Below, one piece after another: positions 31,589 through 40,644 of a stretch of DNA of 64,000 bases. Location of the stretch: positions 1 through 64,000 of the forward strand of contig NZ_JOCT01000014.1 of the NCBI RefSeq assembly GCF_000717875.1. The letters run 5' to 3'. This DNA comes from Streptomyces sp. NRRL S-455. Lineage in GTDB: Bacteria; Actinomycetota; Actinomycetes; Streptomycetales; Streptomycetaceae. Numbering within the stretch: position 1 is the stretch's first letter; each line of letters opens with the position of its first letter. The translations under genes and the position numbers were made by a program. A model generated the notes under the pieces. That model was given only the letters and a program-made list of their open reading frames with translations. It searched no databases and was not told the origin of the DNA.

Positions 31589-31783
31589 GGGTCCTGCATA
31601 CCGCACGACCTTGGGCCGAGAAGTTACGCAGCGGAGCAAGTTGATGACGCAATGGACTGGCGCCCGGCGCCCCGCGTCGTTTACTGTCGCCCGCACCGAC
31701 CGGCCGGGCGGGCGGCCGGCGCCCGGTGTGGGGGACTTCGCGTCGGACCGGCACGCGCACGACGTGGTGCGAGGGGGAGGACT

Positions 31784-32113
31784 GTGTTGCGGAGCGTGGA
31801 GCAGAGGCAGCAGGGGCCTGTGACCAGCGGCGACGAGGATCCGCGCGGGACGGAGCTGCGTTCCGCCGTGGCGCGGTTGCGCCGTCGGCTCGCAGCTCAC
31901 CCAGGTGAGTTCGCGGACCGGACCATCGCCGAGGAGGAGCTGGCCGCCCTGGACGCGATGGCCGCCGAGGGCACCCCCGAGATCCCGCGGCTGCGCCGCT
32001 CCCTGCTGCTGATCGCAGGTGCGATCGGTTCGGTGAGCGCGCTGTCCCCGGAACTGACGGAGGTCCGCCGGGCCGTGGACCTCTTCGGAGGGCCGGTGCG
32101 CGGCCAGGGGTAG
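31784..32113 (+). CDS. DUF5955 family protein
   Basis: About 109 residues, starting at GTG 31784 or TTG 31787 after GGGGGAGG. The core ELRSAVARLRRRLAAHPGEFADRTIAEEELAALDAM followed by PEIPRLRRSLLLIAGAIGSVSALSPELTEVRRAVDLFG is the small helical DUF5955 family seen in Streptomyces. There is no catalytic motif. It is divergent from the MocA-like gene across 195 bp. Function unknown. Confidence 0.78.
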   Translation: MLRSVEQRQQGPVTSGDEDPRGTELRSAVARLRRRLAAHPGEFADRTIAEEELAALDAMAAEGTPEIPRLRRSLLLIAGAIGSVSALSPELTEVRRAVDLFGGPVRGQG

Positions 32114-32366
32114 GAGCGTCGGCTCGTCGAAGAAACCGGTCGCCCGGTGCGGGACCGGCGCGGCAGGCTGTCGTTCACGCACCCCCGCCCTGTGCGCCCG
32201 GGGCCCGCCCGCCGACCTCCATGGCACCCGGCCCGTCCGGTTGTTCGCCGCTCGGGCGTACGGCGCCTGTCCGAGATGCGGTGACCGCCCGCGGCGGCCG
32301 TGCCGGGCCCGGTTCCGGTCCGGGTATGCCGTTGCCGGGCTCGTGAGCCGCTCGTGTCGTCACCCG
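32114..32366. other. Intergenic region, no gene seen
   Basis: About 250 bp between convergent genes (DUF5955 and allR). A CCGGTC...GACCGG inverted repeat near 32136-32158 may serve as a terminator. Nothing else is supported. Confidence 0.4.
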
Positions 32367-33164
32367 TCAGGCGGGGCTCTGGCTCGCGAGTGCCTCGGAG
32401 AGCTCGCCGGCGATCTGCTGGAGCACCGGGACGATCTTCTCCGTCGCCTCCTCCGTGACGCGCCCCGCCGGGCCGGAGATGGAGATGGCCGCGGCCGTGG
32501 GGGAGCCGGGCACCGAGACCGCCAGGCAGCGGACGCCGATCTCCTGCTCGTTGTCGTCGATGGCGTAGCCCTGGCTGCGCACGTCCTCCAGGGCCGCCAG
32601 GAACCCGTCGGGCGTGGTGATCGTCTTCTCCGTCGCGGCCGGCATGCCCGTACGGGCGAGCAGGGCGCGCACCTCCTCCGGAGGGAAGCCGGCGAGCAGC
32701 GCCTTGCCCACGCCCGTGGAGTGCGGCAGCACACGCCGGCCGACCTCCGTGAACATGCGCATCGAGTGCTTCGACGGCACCTGCGCCACGTAGACGATCT
32801 CGTCCCCGTCCAGCAGCGCCATGTTCGCCGTCTCGCCGGTCTCCTCGACCAGCCGCGCGAGATAGGGGCGCGCCCAGGTCCCCAGCAGCCGGGAAGCCGA
32901 CTCGCCCAGGCGGATGAGGCGCGGGCCCAGCGCGTACCGGCGGTTGGGCTGCTGACGTACGTACCCGCAGGCCACCAGCGTGCGCATCAGGCGGTGGATG
33001 GTCGGCAGGGGCAGCCCGCTGCTCGCGGACAGCTCGCTCAGACCGACCTCGCCGCCCGCGTCCGCCATCCGTTCGAGCAGGTCGAAGGCGCGCTCCAGGG
33101 ACTGGACGCCGCCGTTGGCGGAGGACCGGGCGGAGTCGGTGGTGCTGGCGCTGGACGTCGGCAC
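32367..33164 (-). CDS. allR: IclR-family regulator of allantoin genes (AllR-like)
   Basis: 265 residues from a GTG at 33164 with AAAGGAA upstream. Winged helix: GGVQSLERAFDLLERMADAGGEVGLSELSASSGLPLPTIHRLMRTLVACGYVRQ (about 18-72). IclR effector domain: GETANMALLDGDEIVYVAQVPS, LPHSTGVGKALLAGF, and IGVRCLAVSVPG with the effector-pocket Cys. It is divergent from allantoinase with palindromes between, as in the S. coelicolor AllR locus, where AllR represses the allantoin genes and allantoate or glyoxylate-type metabolites relieve it (recalled from the literature). The symbol rests on this synteny. Confidence 0.88.
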   Translation of the reverse strand: MPTSSASTTDSARSSANGGVQSLERAFDLLERMADAGGEVGLSELSASSGLPLPTIHRLMRTLVACGYVRQQPNRRYALGPRLIRLGESASRLLGTWARPYLARLVEETGETANMALLDGDEIVYVAQVPSKHSMRMFTEVGRRVLPHSTGVGKALLAGFPPEEVRALLARTGMPAATEKTITTPDGFLAALEDVRSQGYAIDDNEQEIGVRCLAVSVPGSPTAAAISISGPAGRVTEEATEKIVPVLQQIAGELSEALASQSPA

Positions 33165-33264
33165 GGCGCGTTCCTTTCGGGGCTGGCGGAAGAGCTGAAG
33201 CCTACCCGGCGGTCGGTTGACTCCCCGCTCGTACGTCGTTACGTTCTGCGTGCTGGAAGGTGAA

Positions 33265-33279
33265 TTCCGCTTCGCGGAA
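33265..33279. promoter_or_regulatory. Palindrome in the allR-allantoinase region, site 1
   Basis: TTCCGC-TTC-GCGGAA, a perfect 6-3-6 inverted repeat 100 bp upstream of allR. A near copy lies at 33384. It is a likely AllR operator serving the allR side. Confidence 0.6.
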
Positions 33280-33366
33280 ACGCCCAGGAGGGGTAGGAAT
33301 TCTTGCGTGGAGGGTGCGGTAGTTCCAGTGTGCCCTTGACGGTGCGGGAGAGGGAGTGAAGACTCC

Positions 33367-33398
33367 TTCAACAGAAAGTTGAATTCCGTTACGCGGAA
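33367..33398. promoter_or_regulatory. Composite operator upstream of allantoinase, site 2
   Basis: TTCAAC-AGAAA-GTTGAA (33367-33383, perfect arms) directly abuts TTCCGT-TAC-GCGGAA (33384-33398, one mismatch). The first motif is shared with the urate operon (6583) and the second with site 1 (33265). They lie 40-70 bp upstream of the allantoinase GTG, in the promoter zone. Confidence 0.6.
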
Positions 33399-33435
33399 GA
33401 AGCAGGCGGAAACAGGCGGAAGCGAAGGGGGTCGG

Positions 33436-34776
33436 GTGTCCGACGCTGAACTGGTGCTGCGCTCGACGCGAGTCATCACCCCCGAGGGGACACGCGCCGC
33501 TTCGGTCGCGGTGGCCGCCGGCACGATCAGGGCCGTCCTCCCGTACGACGCACCGCCGCCGGAGGGGGCCCGCCTCGAGGACCTGGGCGACCACGTCCTG
33601 CTGCCCGGCCTGGTCGACACCCACGTGCACGTCAACGATCCCGGCCGCACCGAGTGGGAGGGCTTCTGGACCGCCACTCGCGCCGCAGCGGCCGGCGGTA
33701 TCACGACGCTCGTCGACATGCCCCTCAACTCCCTCCCGCCGACCACGACCGTCGCGCACCTGCGCACCAAGCAGCAGGTCGCCGCGGACAAGGCGCACAT
33801 CGACGTCGGATTCTGGGGCGGTGCCCTGCCGGACAACGTCAAGGACCTGCGCCCGCTGCACGAAGCCGGGGTCTTCGGCTTCAAGGCGTTCCTCTCACCG
33901 TCCGGCGTGGACGAGTTCCCGCACCTCGAGCGGGACCCGCTCGCCCGCTCGATGGCCGAGATCGCCGCCTTCGACGGGCTGCTCATCGTGCACGCCGAGG
34001 ACCCGCACCTGCTCTCCTCGGCACCCCAGCGGGGCGGCCCCAGGTACGCCGACTTCCTCGCCTCCCGCCCCCGGGACGCCGAGGGCACCGCCATCGCGCA
34101 GCTCATCCGCGAGGCCAAGGCGCTCGACGCGCGCGTGCACGTCCTGCACCTGTCCTCCAGCGACGCTCTGCCGCTGATCGCCGAGGCGAAGGCGGAGGGC
34201 GTACGTCTGACCGTTGAGACCTGCCCCCACTACCTGACCCTCACCGCCGAGGAAGTCCCCGACGGCGCCAGCGAGTTCAAGTGCTGCCCGCCGATCCGCG
34301 AGGCCGCCAACCAGGACCTGCTCTGGCAGGCCCTGGCCGACGGCACCATCGACTGCGTCGTCACCGACCACTCCCCGTCCACCGCCGACCTGAAGACGGA
34401 CGACTTCGCCACGGCCTGGGGCGGCATCTCGGGACTGCAGCTGAGTCTGGCGGCGGTCTGGACCGAGGCCCGCAGGCGGGGGCACGGTCTGGAGGACGTG
34501 GTCCGCTGGATGTCTTCGCGCACGGCCGAACTGGTGGGCCTGGACCGGCGCAAGGGCGCGATCGCACCGGGCCGTGACGCCGACTTCGCCGTCCTCGCCC
34601 CCGACGAGACCTTCACCGTGGACCCGGCGGCCCTCCAGCACCGCAACCACGTCACGGCGTACGCGGGCAGGACCCTGTACGGCGTGGTGAGGTCCACCTG
34701 GCTGCGCGGGCAGCGCATCCTCGCGGACGGCGAGTTCACCGAGCCGAAGGGACGGCTCCTCACCAGGCAGCCGTAG
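33436..34776 (+). CDS. allB: Allantoinase
   Basis: 446 residues from GTG 33436 ([20 protein letters not shown]) with AGGGGG just upstream. Cyclic amidohydrolase hydrolysing allantoin to allantoate. Metal site: [20 protein letters not shown] (about 56-75), the bridging carboxylated Lys in [33 protein letters not shown], and VVTDHSPS with the catalytic Asp. The [25 protein letters not shown] stretch distinguishes it from dihydropyrimidinases. It is followed 44 bp later by allantoicase, so the two form an operon controlled by the divergent IclR gene. Confidence 0.95.
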   Translation: MSDAELVLRSTRVITPEGTRAASVAVAAGTIRAVLPYDAPPPEGARLEDLGDHVLLPGLVDTHVHVNDPGRTEWEGFWTATRAAAAGGITTLVDMPLNSLPPTTTVAHLRTKQQVAADKAHIDVGFWGGALPDNVKDLRPLHEAGVFGFKAFLSPSGVDEFPHLERDPLARSMAEIAAFDGLLIVHAEDPHLLSSAPQRGGPRYADFLASRPRDAEGTAIAQLIREAKALDARVHVLHLSSSDALPLIAEAKAEGVRLTVETCPHYLTLTAEEVPDGASEFKCCPPIREAANQDLLWQALADGTIDCVVTDHSPSTADLKTDDFATAWGGISGLQLSLAAVWTEARRRGHGLEDVVRWMSSRTAELVGLDRRKGAIAPGRDADFAVLAPDETFTVDPAALQHRNHVTAYAGRTLYGVVRSTWLRGQRILADGEFTEPKGRLLTRQP

Positions 34777-34820
34777 CCATCCCCGTATCCCTGCCGGCCG
34801 ACTCCCGAAAGGCACAACCC

Positions 34821-35936
34821 GTGACGGCGATTCCCAGCTTCACCGGCGACGCGAACCCCTACGGAGGCGGCGACCCGTACGCGGACTACCGCACCGCCGA
34901 CTTCCCCTTCGCCCGGTACGCCAACCTCGCCGACCGGCGCCTCGGTGCCGGGGTCGTCGCCGCCAACGACGAGTTCTTCGCCCAGCGCGAGAACCTGCTG
35001 GTGCCCGAGCGCGCCGAGTTCGACCCCGAGCACTTCGGGCACAAGGGCAAGATCATGGACGGCTGGGAGACGCGCCGCCGCCGGGGCGCATCGGCCGACC
35101 ACCCGTGGCCGACCGCCGAGGATCACGACTGGGCGCTGGTCCGCCTCGGCGCACCGGGCGTGATCCGGGGGATCGTCGTCGACACGGCCCACTTCCGCGG
35201 CAACTACCCGCAGGCGGTGTCGGTCGAGGGGACGTCGCTGCCGGGCTCGCCGTCCCCGGAGGAACTCCTCGGCGACGACGTGAAGTGGACGACCCTGGTG
35301 CCGCGCACCCCGGTCGGCGGCCACGCGGCGAACGGCTTCGAGGTCTCCGTGAGACAGCGCTTCACACACCTGCGCCTCAACCAGCACCCCGACGGCGGCA
35401 TCGCACGCCTGCGCGTGCACGGCGAGGTCGTCCCGGACCCCGGATGGCTGGAGGCCCTGGGCACCTTCGACGTCGTCGCCCTGGAGAACGGCGGCCGGGC
35501 CGAGGACGCCTCCAATCTCTTCTACTCCCCGGCGAGCAACACCATCCAGCCGGGCCGCTCGCGCAAGATGGACGACGGCTGGGAGACGCGCCGCCGCCGT
35601 GACCAGGGCCACGACTGGATCCGCTACCGGCTGGTGTCCCAGGCCCGGATCCGCGCCCTGGAGATCGACACCGCGTACCTCAAGGGCAACAGCGCCGGCT
35701 GGGCCTCGGTGTCCGTGCGCGACGGCGAGGACGGCGAGTGGCGCGAGATCCTGCCCCGCACCCGCCTCCAGCCCGACACCAACCACCGCTTCGTCCTGCC
35801 GGCCCCGGCCGTCGGCACCCACGCGCGCGTGGACATCTTCCCGGACGGCGGCATCTCCCGGCTGCGCCTGTTCGGCTCGCTGACCCAGGAGGGCACGAGC
35901 CGCCTCGTGGCGCGCCACCAGGAGCTGGGCGGTTAG
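34821..35936 (+). CDS. alc: Allantoicase
   Basis: 371 residues, GTG start with GAAAGG upstream. It hydrolyses allantoate to ureidoglycolate and urea. The family's internal duplication is plain: GKIMDGWETRRRRG with HDWALVRLG in the first half, and SRKMDDGWETRRRRDQGHDW with IRYRL in the second, each followed by HLRLNQHPDGGIARLRVHG or RVDIFPDGGISRLRLFG. Length is standard. Ureidoglycolate would give glyoxylate, which the nearby malate synthase can use. No ureidoglycolate lyase or urease gene is in the window. Confidence 0.95.
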   Translation: MTAIPSFTGDANPYGGGDPYADYRTADFPFARYANLADRRLGAGVVAANDEFFAQRENLLVPERAEFDPEHFGHKGKIMDGWETRRRRGASADHPWPTAEDHDWALVRLGAPGVIRGIVVDTAHFRGNYPQAVSVEGTSLPGSPSPEELLGDDVKWTTLVPRTPVGGHAANGFEVSVRQRFTHLRLNQHPDGGIARLRVHGEVVPDPGWLEALGTFDVVALENGGRAEDASNLFYSPASNTIQPGRSRKMDDGWETRRRRDQGHDWIRYRLVSQARIRALEIDTAYLKGNSAGWASVSVRDGEDGEWREILPRTRLQPDTNHRFVLPAPAVGTHARVDIFPDGGISRLRLFGSLTQEGTSRLVARHQELGG

Positions 35937-36079
35937 GGCGCGAAAGCGGCCTCTGCCGCGCGATGCCCGGCACGCAGCGGACGCCACGCGGCCGCCCTCC
36001 GGACGTCCAAGGCCCTTCTTGCGGCGGGACCCAGGCACCCGGGGCGCACCGGCCACGGCACCGGCGCGCCCCACGTGGC

Positions 36080-36823
36080 TCACGCCGCGTGTCCGCCGTC
36101 CACCGCGAACTCCGCCCCGGTCACATACGTCGCGCCGGCCAGATACGCCACCGTCGAGGCCACCTCGTCCGCCGTCCCGAACCGGCCCAGCGCGGTCATC
36201 GCCGCCTGACCCGACGCGAACGGTCCGTCCGCCGGGTTCATATCGGTGTCGGTCGGGCCGGGAAGGACGAGGTTCGCGGTGATGCCGCGCCCGCCCAGCT
36301 CCCTCGCCAGGGCCTTCGTCAGGCCGACCAGGGCCGCCTTGCTCATCGCGTAGAGCGTCCCGCCGGGCCCCGGCACACGCTGGGCCATGCAGCTGCCGAT
36401 CGTGATGATCCGCCCGCCCTCCGTCATGCGTGCTGCGGCGGCCTGGGAGGCCAGGAAGACACCGCGTACGTTCACGGCGAGCACCCGGTCCACATCCGCG
36501 AGCGACAGGGTCTCCAGCGGCCCGAGCACCCCCACACCGGCGTTGTTGACGAGGACGTCGAGGCCGCCGAGCGCCTCGGCCGCCGTGGCCACGGCACCGG
36601 CCGCCTCGTCCGCGTCCGCCGCGTCCGCGCGCACCGCCACCGCCCGGCGCCCCAGCGCCTCCACGGCCCGCACGACGTCCTCGGCCGCCTCCTTGCCGTT
36701 CACATAGCCGACGGCCACGTCCGCGCCTTCCCGGGCCAGCCGCAGTGCCGTCGCCGCCCCGATGCCCCGGCTGCCGCCGGTCACGAGAGCCGTCTTGCCG
36801 TCGAGAGTTCCTTGAGTCGTCAT
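36080..36823 (-). CDS. SDR family oxidoreductase
   Basis: 247 residues of classical short-chain dehydrogenase. Cofactor motif TGGSRGIG at about 15-22, NNAG at about 92-95, catalytic Ser in IGSCMAQ and Tyr-X3-Lys in YAMSK (about 159-163), and a final DGGHAA. The Gly-rich loop and following residues favour NADPH. The substrate is unknown; the protein resembles 3-oxoacyl-ACP reductase-like and glucose dehydrogenase-like members. Its start codon is 169 bp from the divergent DHFR-like gene. Confidence 0.92.
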   Translation of the reverse strand: MTTQGTLDGKTALVTGGSRGIGAATALRLAREGADVAVGYVNGKEAAEDVVRAVEALGRRAVAVRADAADADEAAGAVATAAEALGGLDVLVNNAGVGVLGPLETLSLADVDRVLAVNVRGVFLASQAAAARMTEGGRIITIGSCMAQRVPGPGGTLYAMSKAALVGLTKALARELGGRGITANLVLPGPTDTDMNPADGPFASGQAAMTALGRFGTADEVASTVAYLAGATYVTGAEFAVDGGHAA

Positions 36824-36991
36824 GCGTCCATCTCAGCGCCGGGGCGGACGGCACGCTGGCGGCGAACGGACATGGACGTCCCCGGTTCTCCTGTCCGGGG
36901 AGCCATACGGCCCAGCGATGAGTTGCGGGTGCCGCCGGGGTCTGAACCGATGACAGCAGATCCCTGTCGTTCCGGAAGGAAGGCACCCGCC

Positions 36992-37618
36992 ATGGGCAAG
37001 CTCGTCTCCACCCTCTTCGTCACCCTCGACGGCGTCTACCAGGCCCCGGGCGGGCCCCAGGAGGACACCCGAGGGGGCTTCACCCACGGCGGCTGGAGCT
37101 TCCCGTACGCCGACGACGACTTCGGCCGCTTCATCAGCGAAGTCTTCACCCGGCCGGGCGCGTTCCTGCTCGGCCGCCGTACGTACGACATCTTCGCCAC
37201 GTACTGGCCGAAGGTGACCGACCCCGGCGACCCGGTCGCCTCCAAGCTCAACTCCCTGCCGAAGTACGTGCCTTCCTCGACCCTGACGGACCCAGGGTGG
37301 GCGGGTACCACCGTGATCTCCGGCGATCTCGCCGAGGAGGTCACCGCCCTGAAGGAGCGCACCGACGGTGAGGTCCAGGTGCACGGCAGCGGTGCGCTGC
37401 TCCGGTCCCTGCTCGCGCTGGACCTCGTCGACACGCTGCATCTGCTGACCTTCCCGGTCGTGCTCGGCAGCGGGTTCCGGCTGTTCCCCGAGGGCGCCCG
37501 GCCGACCGCGTTCGAGCACGCCGGAGGCAGCGTCACCGGCGCGGGCGTCTCGGTCCAGACGTACGACCTGGCGGGCCGCCCGCGGTACGGCGAGTTCGGG
37601 TTGCCGGAGAACGCGTAG
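36992..37618 (+). CDS. Dihydrofolate reductase family protein (RibD C-terminal type)
   Basis: 208 residues from MGKLVSTLFVTLDGVYQAPGGPQEDT with GGAAGGAAGG upstream. This is the common YyaP/YwjB-like branch: FLLGRRTYDIFATYWP at about 68-83, and VQVHGSGALLRSLLALDLVDTLHLLTFPVVLGSGFRLFPEG at about 129-168. True folate reduction is unlikely, because the branch lacks classic DHFR substrate residues. It probably is an NADPH-dependent reductase of unknown substrate. Confidence 0.88.
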   Translation: MGKLVSTLFVTLDGVYQAPGGPQEDTRGGFTHGGWSFPYADDDFGRFISEVFTRPGAFLLGRRTYDIFATYWPKVTDPGDPVASKLNSLPKYVPSSTLTDPGWAGTTVISGDLAEEVTALKERTDGEVQVHGSGALLRSLLALDLVDTLHLLTFPVVLGSGFRLFPEGARPTAFEHAGGSVTGAGVSVQTYDLAGRPRYGEFGLPENA

Positions 37619-37688
37619 CCGCGCGGGGTCGCGGGCTGACTTCCGCCCGACGCACCGGAGTTCACGGCACGTTCCTCGAACTTGTCAT

Positions 37689-37709
37689 TGACATGCCAGT
37701 GTCTACGCG
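37689..37709 (+). promoter_or_regulatory. Conserved promoter-like motif of the RNase gene
   Basis: TGACATGCCAGTGTCTACGC contains a GACA-N6-TGTC inverted repeat and overlaps a TTGACA hexamer at 37688. From memory, similar motifs lie upstream of several secreted-enzyme genes in Streptomyces; this was not checked. Confidence 0.4.
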
Positions 37710-37724
37710 GGTCATCATGACCGC

Positions 37725-38120
37725 ATGAACTTCCCCCCACGCGCCTCGCGGCTCGGCGCAGCAGCCGCACTCGTGTCCGCCCTCCTCATCGGCGGCACCG
37801 TCTCCGCGACCACGGCCGACGCGGCCCCCACCGCCGTCGGCGACATCTGCTACAGCGACCTGCCGCCCCAGGCCCACGACACCCTCGACCTGATCGAGCG
37901 GGGCGGCCCCTACCCCTTCGAGCAGGACGGCACCGTCTTCCAGAACCGGGAAGGCATCCTGCCCGCCCAGTCCTCCGGCTACTACCACGAGTACACGGTC
38001 ATCACCCCCGGCTCCGACACACGCGGCGCGCGGCGCATCGTCACCGGGGAGAGGAACCAGGAGGACTACTACACGGCCGATCACTACGAGTCGTTCGACC
38101 TGGTCGACCACGGCTGCTGA
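37725..38120 (+). CDS. Secreted guanyl-specific ribonuclease (RNase Sa family)
   Basis: 131 residues. A signal peptide covers about 1-33 (basic start, hydrophobic AAAALVSALLIGGTVSA, Ala-Asp-Ala cleavage area). The mature part follows RNase Sa closely: DICYSDLPPQAHDTLDLI, GPYPFEQDGTVFQNREG, SSGYYHEYTVITPG with the catalytic Glu, GARRIVTGE with Arg, and YYTADHYESFDLVDHGC with His. Two Cys, near each end of the mature part, should form the single disulfide. It would cut extracellular RNA after G. No barstar-type inhibitor gene is adjacent. Confidence 0.93.
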   Translation: MNFPPRASRLGAAAALVSALLIGGTVSATTADAAPTAVGDICYSDLPPQAHDTLDLIERGGPYPFEQDGTVFQNREGILPAQSSGYYHEYTVITPGSDTRGARRIVTGERNQEDYYTADHYESFDLVDHGC

Positions 38121-38137
38121 GGAGGCCCTCCGGCAGC

Positions 38138-38338
38138 TCAGGCCGACTTCCGGCTCCCGGCGGCCGCGAACAGGGCGATGCCCAGCACCAGCAGGGCGAC
38201 GCTCGCGTAGACCTCGTAGCCGTCGAGGAACCCGAGCCGCTGCACGAGGCCCCAGTCCCAGTCGGTGAACTCGTGCACCAGGCCCGCCACGCCCTGAACC
38301 AGGGCGAGCAAGCCGAGAATCTCCAGTACCTGCTTCAT
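38138..38338 (-). CDS. Small two-helix membrane protein
   Basis: 66 residues, MKQVLEILGLLALVQGVAGLVHEFTDWDWGLVQRLGFLDGYEVYASVALLVLGIALFAAAGSRKSA. Two membrane helices lie at about 5-22 and 43-60, with an acidic/aromatic loop between. The start at 38338 gives a compact protein with normal codon use; longer upstream starts add an Arg/Pro-rich stretch. Convergent with the RNase gene. Function unknown. Confidence 0.7.
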   Translation of the reverse strand: MKQVLEILGLLALVQGVAGLVHEFTDWDWGLVQRLGFLDGYEVYASVALLVLGIALFAAAGSRKSA

Positions 38339-38503
38339 GGCGGAAAGCCTCGCCCCGCGGACCCCCCACGCACATCGGCCGCGGGGCGAGCCCCCCGCAG
38401 ACACAAGTCCCCGCTCCGCACGGCCGGCACAGTCGAAAGTCTGAGATGAGGCGACTTTGGTCGAGGATCCGGCCAGGGGGCGGTGGAACGCGCCGGGCCT
38501 GCG

Positions 38504-38509
38504 TAGATT
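38504..38509 (+). promoter_or_regulatory. -10 element of the kinase gene, leaderless start
   Basis: TAGATT ends 8 bp before the GTG at 38518 and no Shine-Dalgarno sequence intervenes, so the transcript is likely leaderless. Confidence 0.5.
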
Positions 38510-38517
38510 GGCGGACC

Positions 38518-39831
38518 GTGAGCGGTGACAAGGCGGGGCAGCCTTCCCCGGTGCTGACGGAGGAGACACCCGCGCTCTTCACCGGGCCCAGATGGTTCAT
38601 CCCGTCCGCCCTGCTCCACGAGCTCGACCCCGGCGCCACCCGGGCCGGGCGACGGCCCCGGCGCACGCCCCGCGACTGGCTCGTCGACTTCTCCTGCTTC
38701 CTGCTGGCCGTGCTGGTCGGCCTGCTCGCCGCCGAGGCGGTCAACGACAACCCCCATGTGCCGCTCGAACTGGCCGTCGCCGACCAGGTGATGGGTGCGC
38801 TGGCCTGCGCGGCGGTGTGGTTGCGCCGCCGTTGGCCGCTGGGACTGGCCGTGGCGCTGACGGCCGTCACCGCGGTCTCGGACACGGCGGGCGGCGCGAG
38901 CCTGATCGCCCTGTTCACCCTGGCCGTGCACCGCCCCTTCCGCTACGTGGCCTGGGTGGGCGGCTTCGGCGCGGCCATGGCGCCGCTCATCTACTGGCTG
39001 CGCCCCGACCCCGACCTCCCCTACGTCGTGATCGTGGTCCTCGGCGTGCTGCTCACCGTGGCGATCGTCGGCTGGGGCATGTTCGTCCGGGCCAAGCGGC
39101 AGCTCCTGCTGAGCCTCAGGGACCGTGCCCGGCGTGCCGAGACGGAGGCGCGGCTGCGGGCCGAGCAGGCGCAGCGGCTCGCCCGCGAGGCCATCGCGCG
39201 GGAGATGCACGACGTACTCGCCCACCGGCTGACCCTGCTCAGCGTGCACGCGGGCGCTCTGGAGTTCCGGCCCGACGCACCCCCTCTCGAGACGGCGCGG
39301 GCGGCGGGCGTGATCCGGGAGAGCGCGCACGAGGCCCTGCAGGACCTGCGGGAGATCATCGGCGTCCTCAGGGCGGGCGAGCCGGACGACACGGGGCGGC
39401 CGCAGCCGACGCTCGCGGCGCTGGACCCGCTGGTGGCCGAGTGCCGCGAGGCCGGCATGAAGGTCACCCTCCACCGCCGCGTCACCGACCCGGCCGCGGT
39501 CCCGTCCTCCGTCGGCCGCACCGCCTACCGGATCGCCCAGGAGGGCCTGACCAACGCCCGCAAGCACGCCCCCGGCACAGAGGTCACGGTGTCCGTCACC
39601 GGCGCACCCGGCGAGGGCCTCACCGTCGCCGTGCGCAACCAGCCCCCCGAGGGCGAGGTGCCGCCCGTACCCGGCTCCGGGCAGGGGCTGATCGGGCTGA
39701 CGGAGCGGGCCACCCTCGCGGGCGGCAGCCTGGAGCACGGGCACACCCAGGGAGGCGGATTCGAGGTGCGGGCGTGGTTGCCGTGGGGTCCGCACGGGAC
39801 GGCCCGGCCACGGCCCTTGAAGGGCCCGTGA
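38518..39831 (+). CDS. Two-component sensor histidine kinase (HisKA_3 type)
   Basis: 437 residues from GTG 38518. Four or five membrane helices lie between about 50 and 190 (WLVDFSCFLLAVLVGLLAAEAV, GLAVALTAVTAVSDTAGGASLIALFTLAV, LPYVVIVVLGVLLTVAIVGWGMFV). A linker coiled coil and the HisKA_3 phosphoacceptor in AIAREMHDVLAHRLTLLSVHAG follow. The ATPase has YRIAQEGLTNARKHAPGTEV (N box) and GSGQGLIGLTERATLAGG (G box). With no large extracellular domain it probably senses a membrane or intracellular cue. The cognate LuxR-type regulator lies 115 bp downstream. Confidence 0.92.
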   Translation: MSGDKAGQPSPVLTEETPALFTGPRWFIPSALLHELDPGATRAGRRPRRTPRDWLVDFSCFLLAVLVGLLAAEAVNDNPHVPLELAVADQVMGALACAAVWLRRRWPLGLAVALTAVTAVSDTAGGASLIALFTLAVHRPFRYVAWVGGFGAAMAPLIYWLRPDPDLPYVVIVVLGVLLTVAIVGWGMFVRAKRQLLLSLRDRARRAETEARLRAEQAQRLAREAIAREMHDVLAHRLTLLSVHAGALEFRPDAPPLETARAAGVIRESAHEALQDLREIIGVLRAGEPDDTGRPQPTLAALDPLVAECREAGMKVTLHRRVTDPAAVPSSVGRTAYRIAQEGLTNARKHAPGTEVTVSVTGAPGEGLTVAVRNQPPEGEVPPVPGSGQGLIGLTERATLAGGSLEHGHTQGGGFEVRAWLPWGPHGTARPRPLKGP

Positions 39832-39946
39832 CCGCCGCGCAGCCGAGCCTGCCGCCCGTCAACAGGGCGCTCTGGAGAAGCAGTTGGCGTCGGGTCGCAG
39901 CACGTCCGGGCCCCGTGCCCGCCCCGGCCGTGATTTCGTAAGGCCC

Positions 39947-40624
39947 ATGACTGCGATCAGACTGCTCCTCGTCGACGACGATCCGCTGGTGCGGGCCGGG
40001 CTGTCCTTCATGATGGGCGGGGCCGACGACATCGAGATCGTCGGAGAGGCGGCCGACGGCGGTGAGGCGGAGGCGCTCGTCGACCGCACCCGCCCGGACG
40101 TCGTACTCATGGACCTCCGGATGCCGGTGGTGGACGGTCTCACGGCGACGGAGCGGCTGCGCGCCCGCCGGGACGCCCCGCAGGTGGTGGTCCTCACCAC
40201 CTTCCACGCCGACGAGCAGGTGCTGCGCGCGCTGCGCGCCGGAGCCGCCGGATTCGTCCTCAAGGACACCCCGCCGGCCGAGATCCTGGCGGCGGTGCGC
40301 AAGGTCGCGGCCGGCGACCCGGTCCTGTCGCCCACCGTGACCCGCCAGCTGATGCGGCACGCGGTCGGTACCGCCGTCGACACCCGCCGCAGGAGCGCGC
40401 GTGAGCGGGTGGCCGCCCTCAACGACCGCGAGCGTGAGGTCGCCGTCGCGGTCGGCCGGGGCCTGTCCAACGCCGAGATCGCCACCGGCCTCTTCATGAG
40501 CGTCGCCACCGTCAAGACGCACGTCTCCCGCGTCCTGGCCAAGCTCGACCTCAACAACCGGGTCCAGATCGCGCTGCTCGCCTACGACGCGGGACTCCTG
40601 GAGGAGGGCCAGGAGGGGGCCTGA
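39947..40624 (+). CDS. LuxR/NarL-type response regulator
   Basis: 225 residues from MTAIRLLLVDDDPLVRAGLSFMM. Receiver domain: DDD near 9-11, phosphoacceptor Asp in VVLMDLRMPVVDGL near 54, Thr in VVLTTFHADEQV and Lys in GFVLKDTPPAE. LuxR HTH: LNDREREVAVAVGRGLSNAEIATGLFMSVATVKTHVSRVLAKLDLNNR (about 161-208). It partners the kinase encoded just upstream. Start at 39947, with TAAGG before it. The target genes are unknown. Confidence 0.93.
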   Translation: MTAIRLLLVDDDPLVRAGLSFMMGGADDIEIVGEAADGGEAEALVDRTRPDVVLMDLRMPVVDGLTATERLRARRDAPQVVVLTTFHADEQVLRALRAGAAGFVLKDTPPAEILAAVRKVAAGDPVLSPTVTRQLMRHAVGTAVDTRRRSARERVAALNDREREVAVAVGRGLSNAEIATGLFMSVATVKTHVSRVLAKLDLNNRVQIALLAYDAGLLEEGQEGA

Positions 40625-40644
40625 TCCCCACTCCGGACCGGCCC

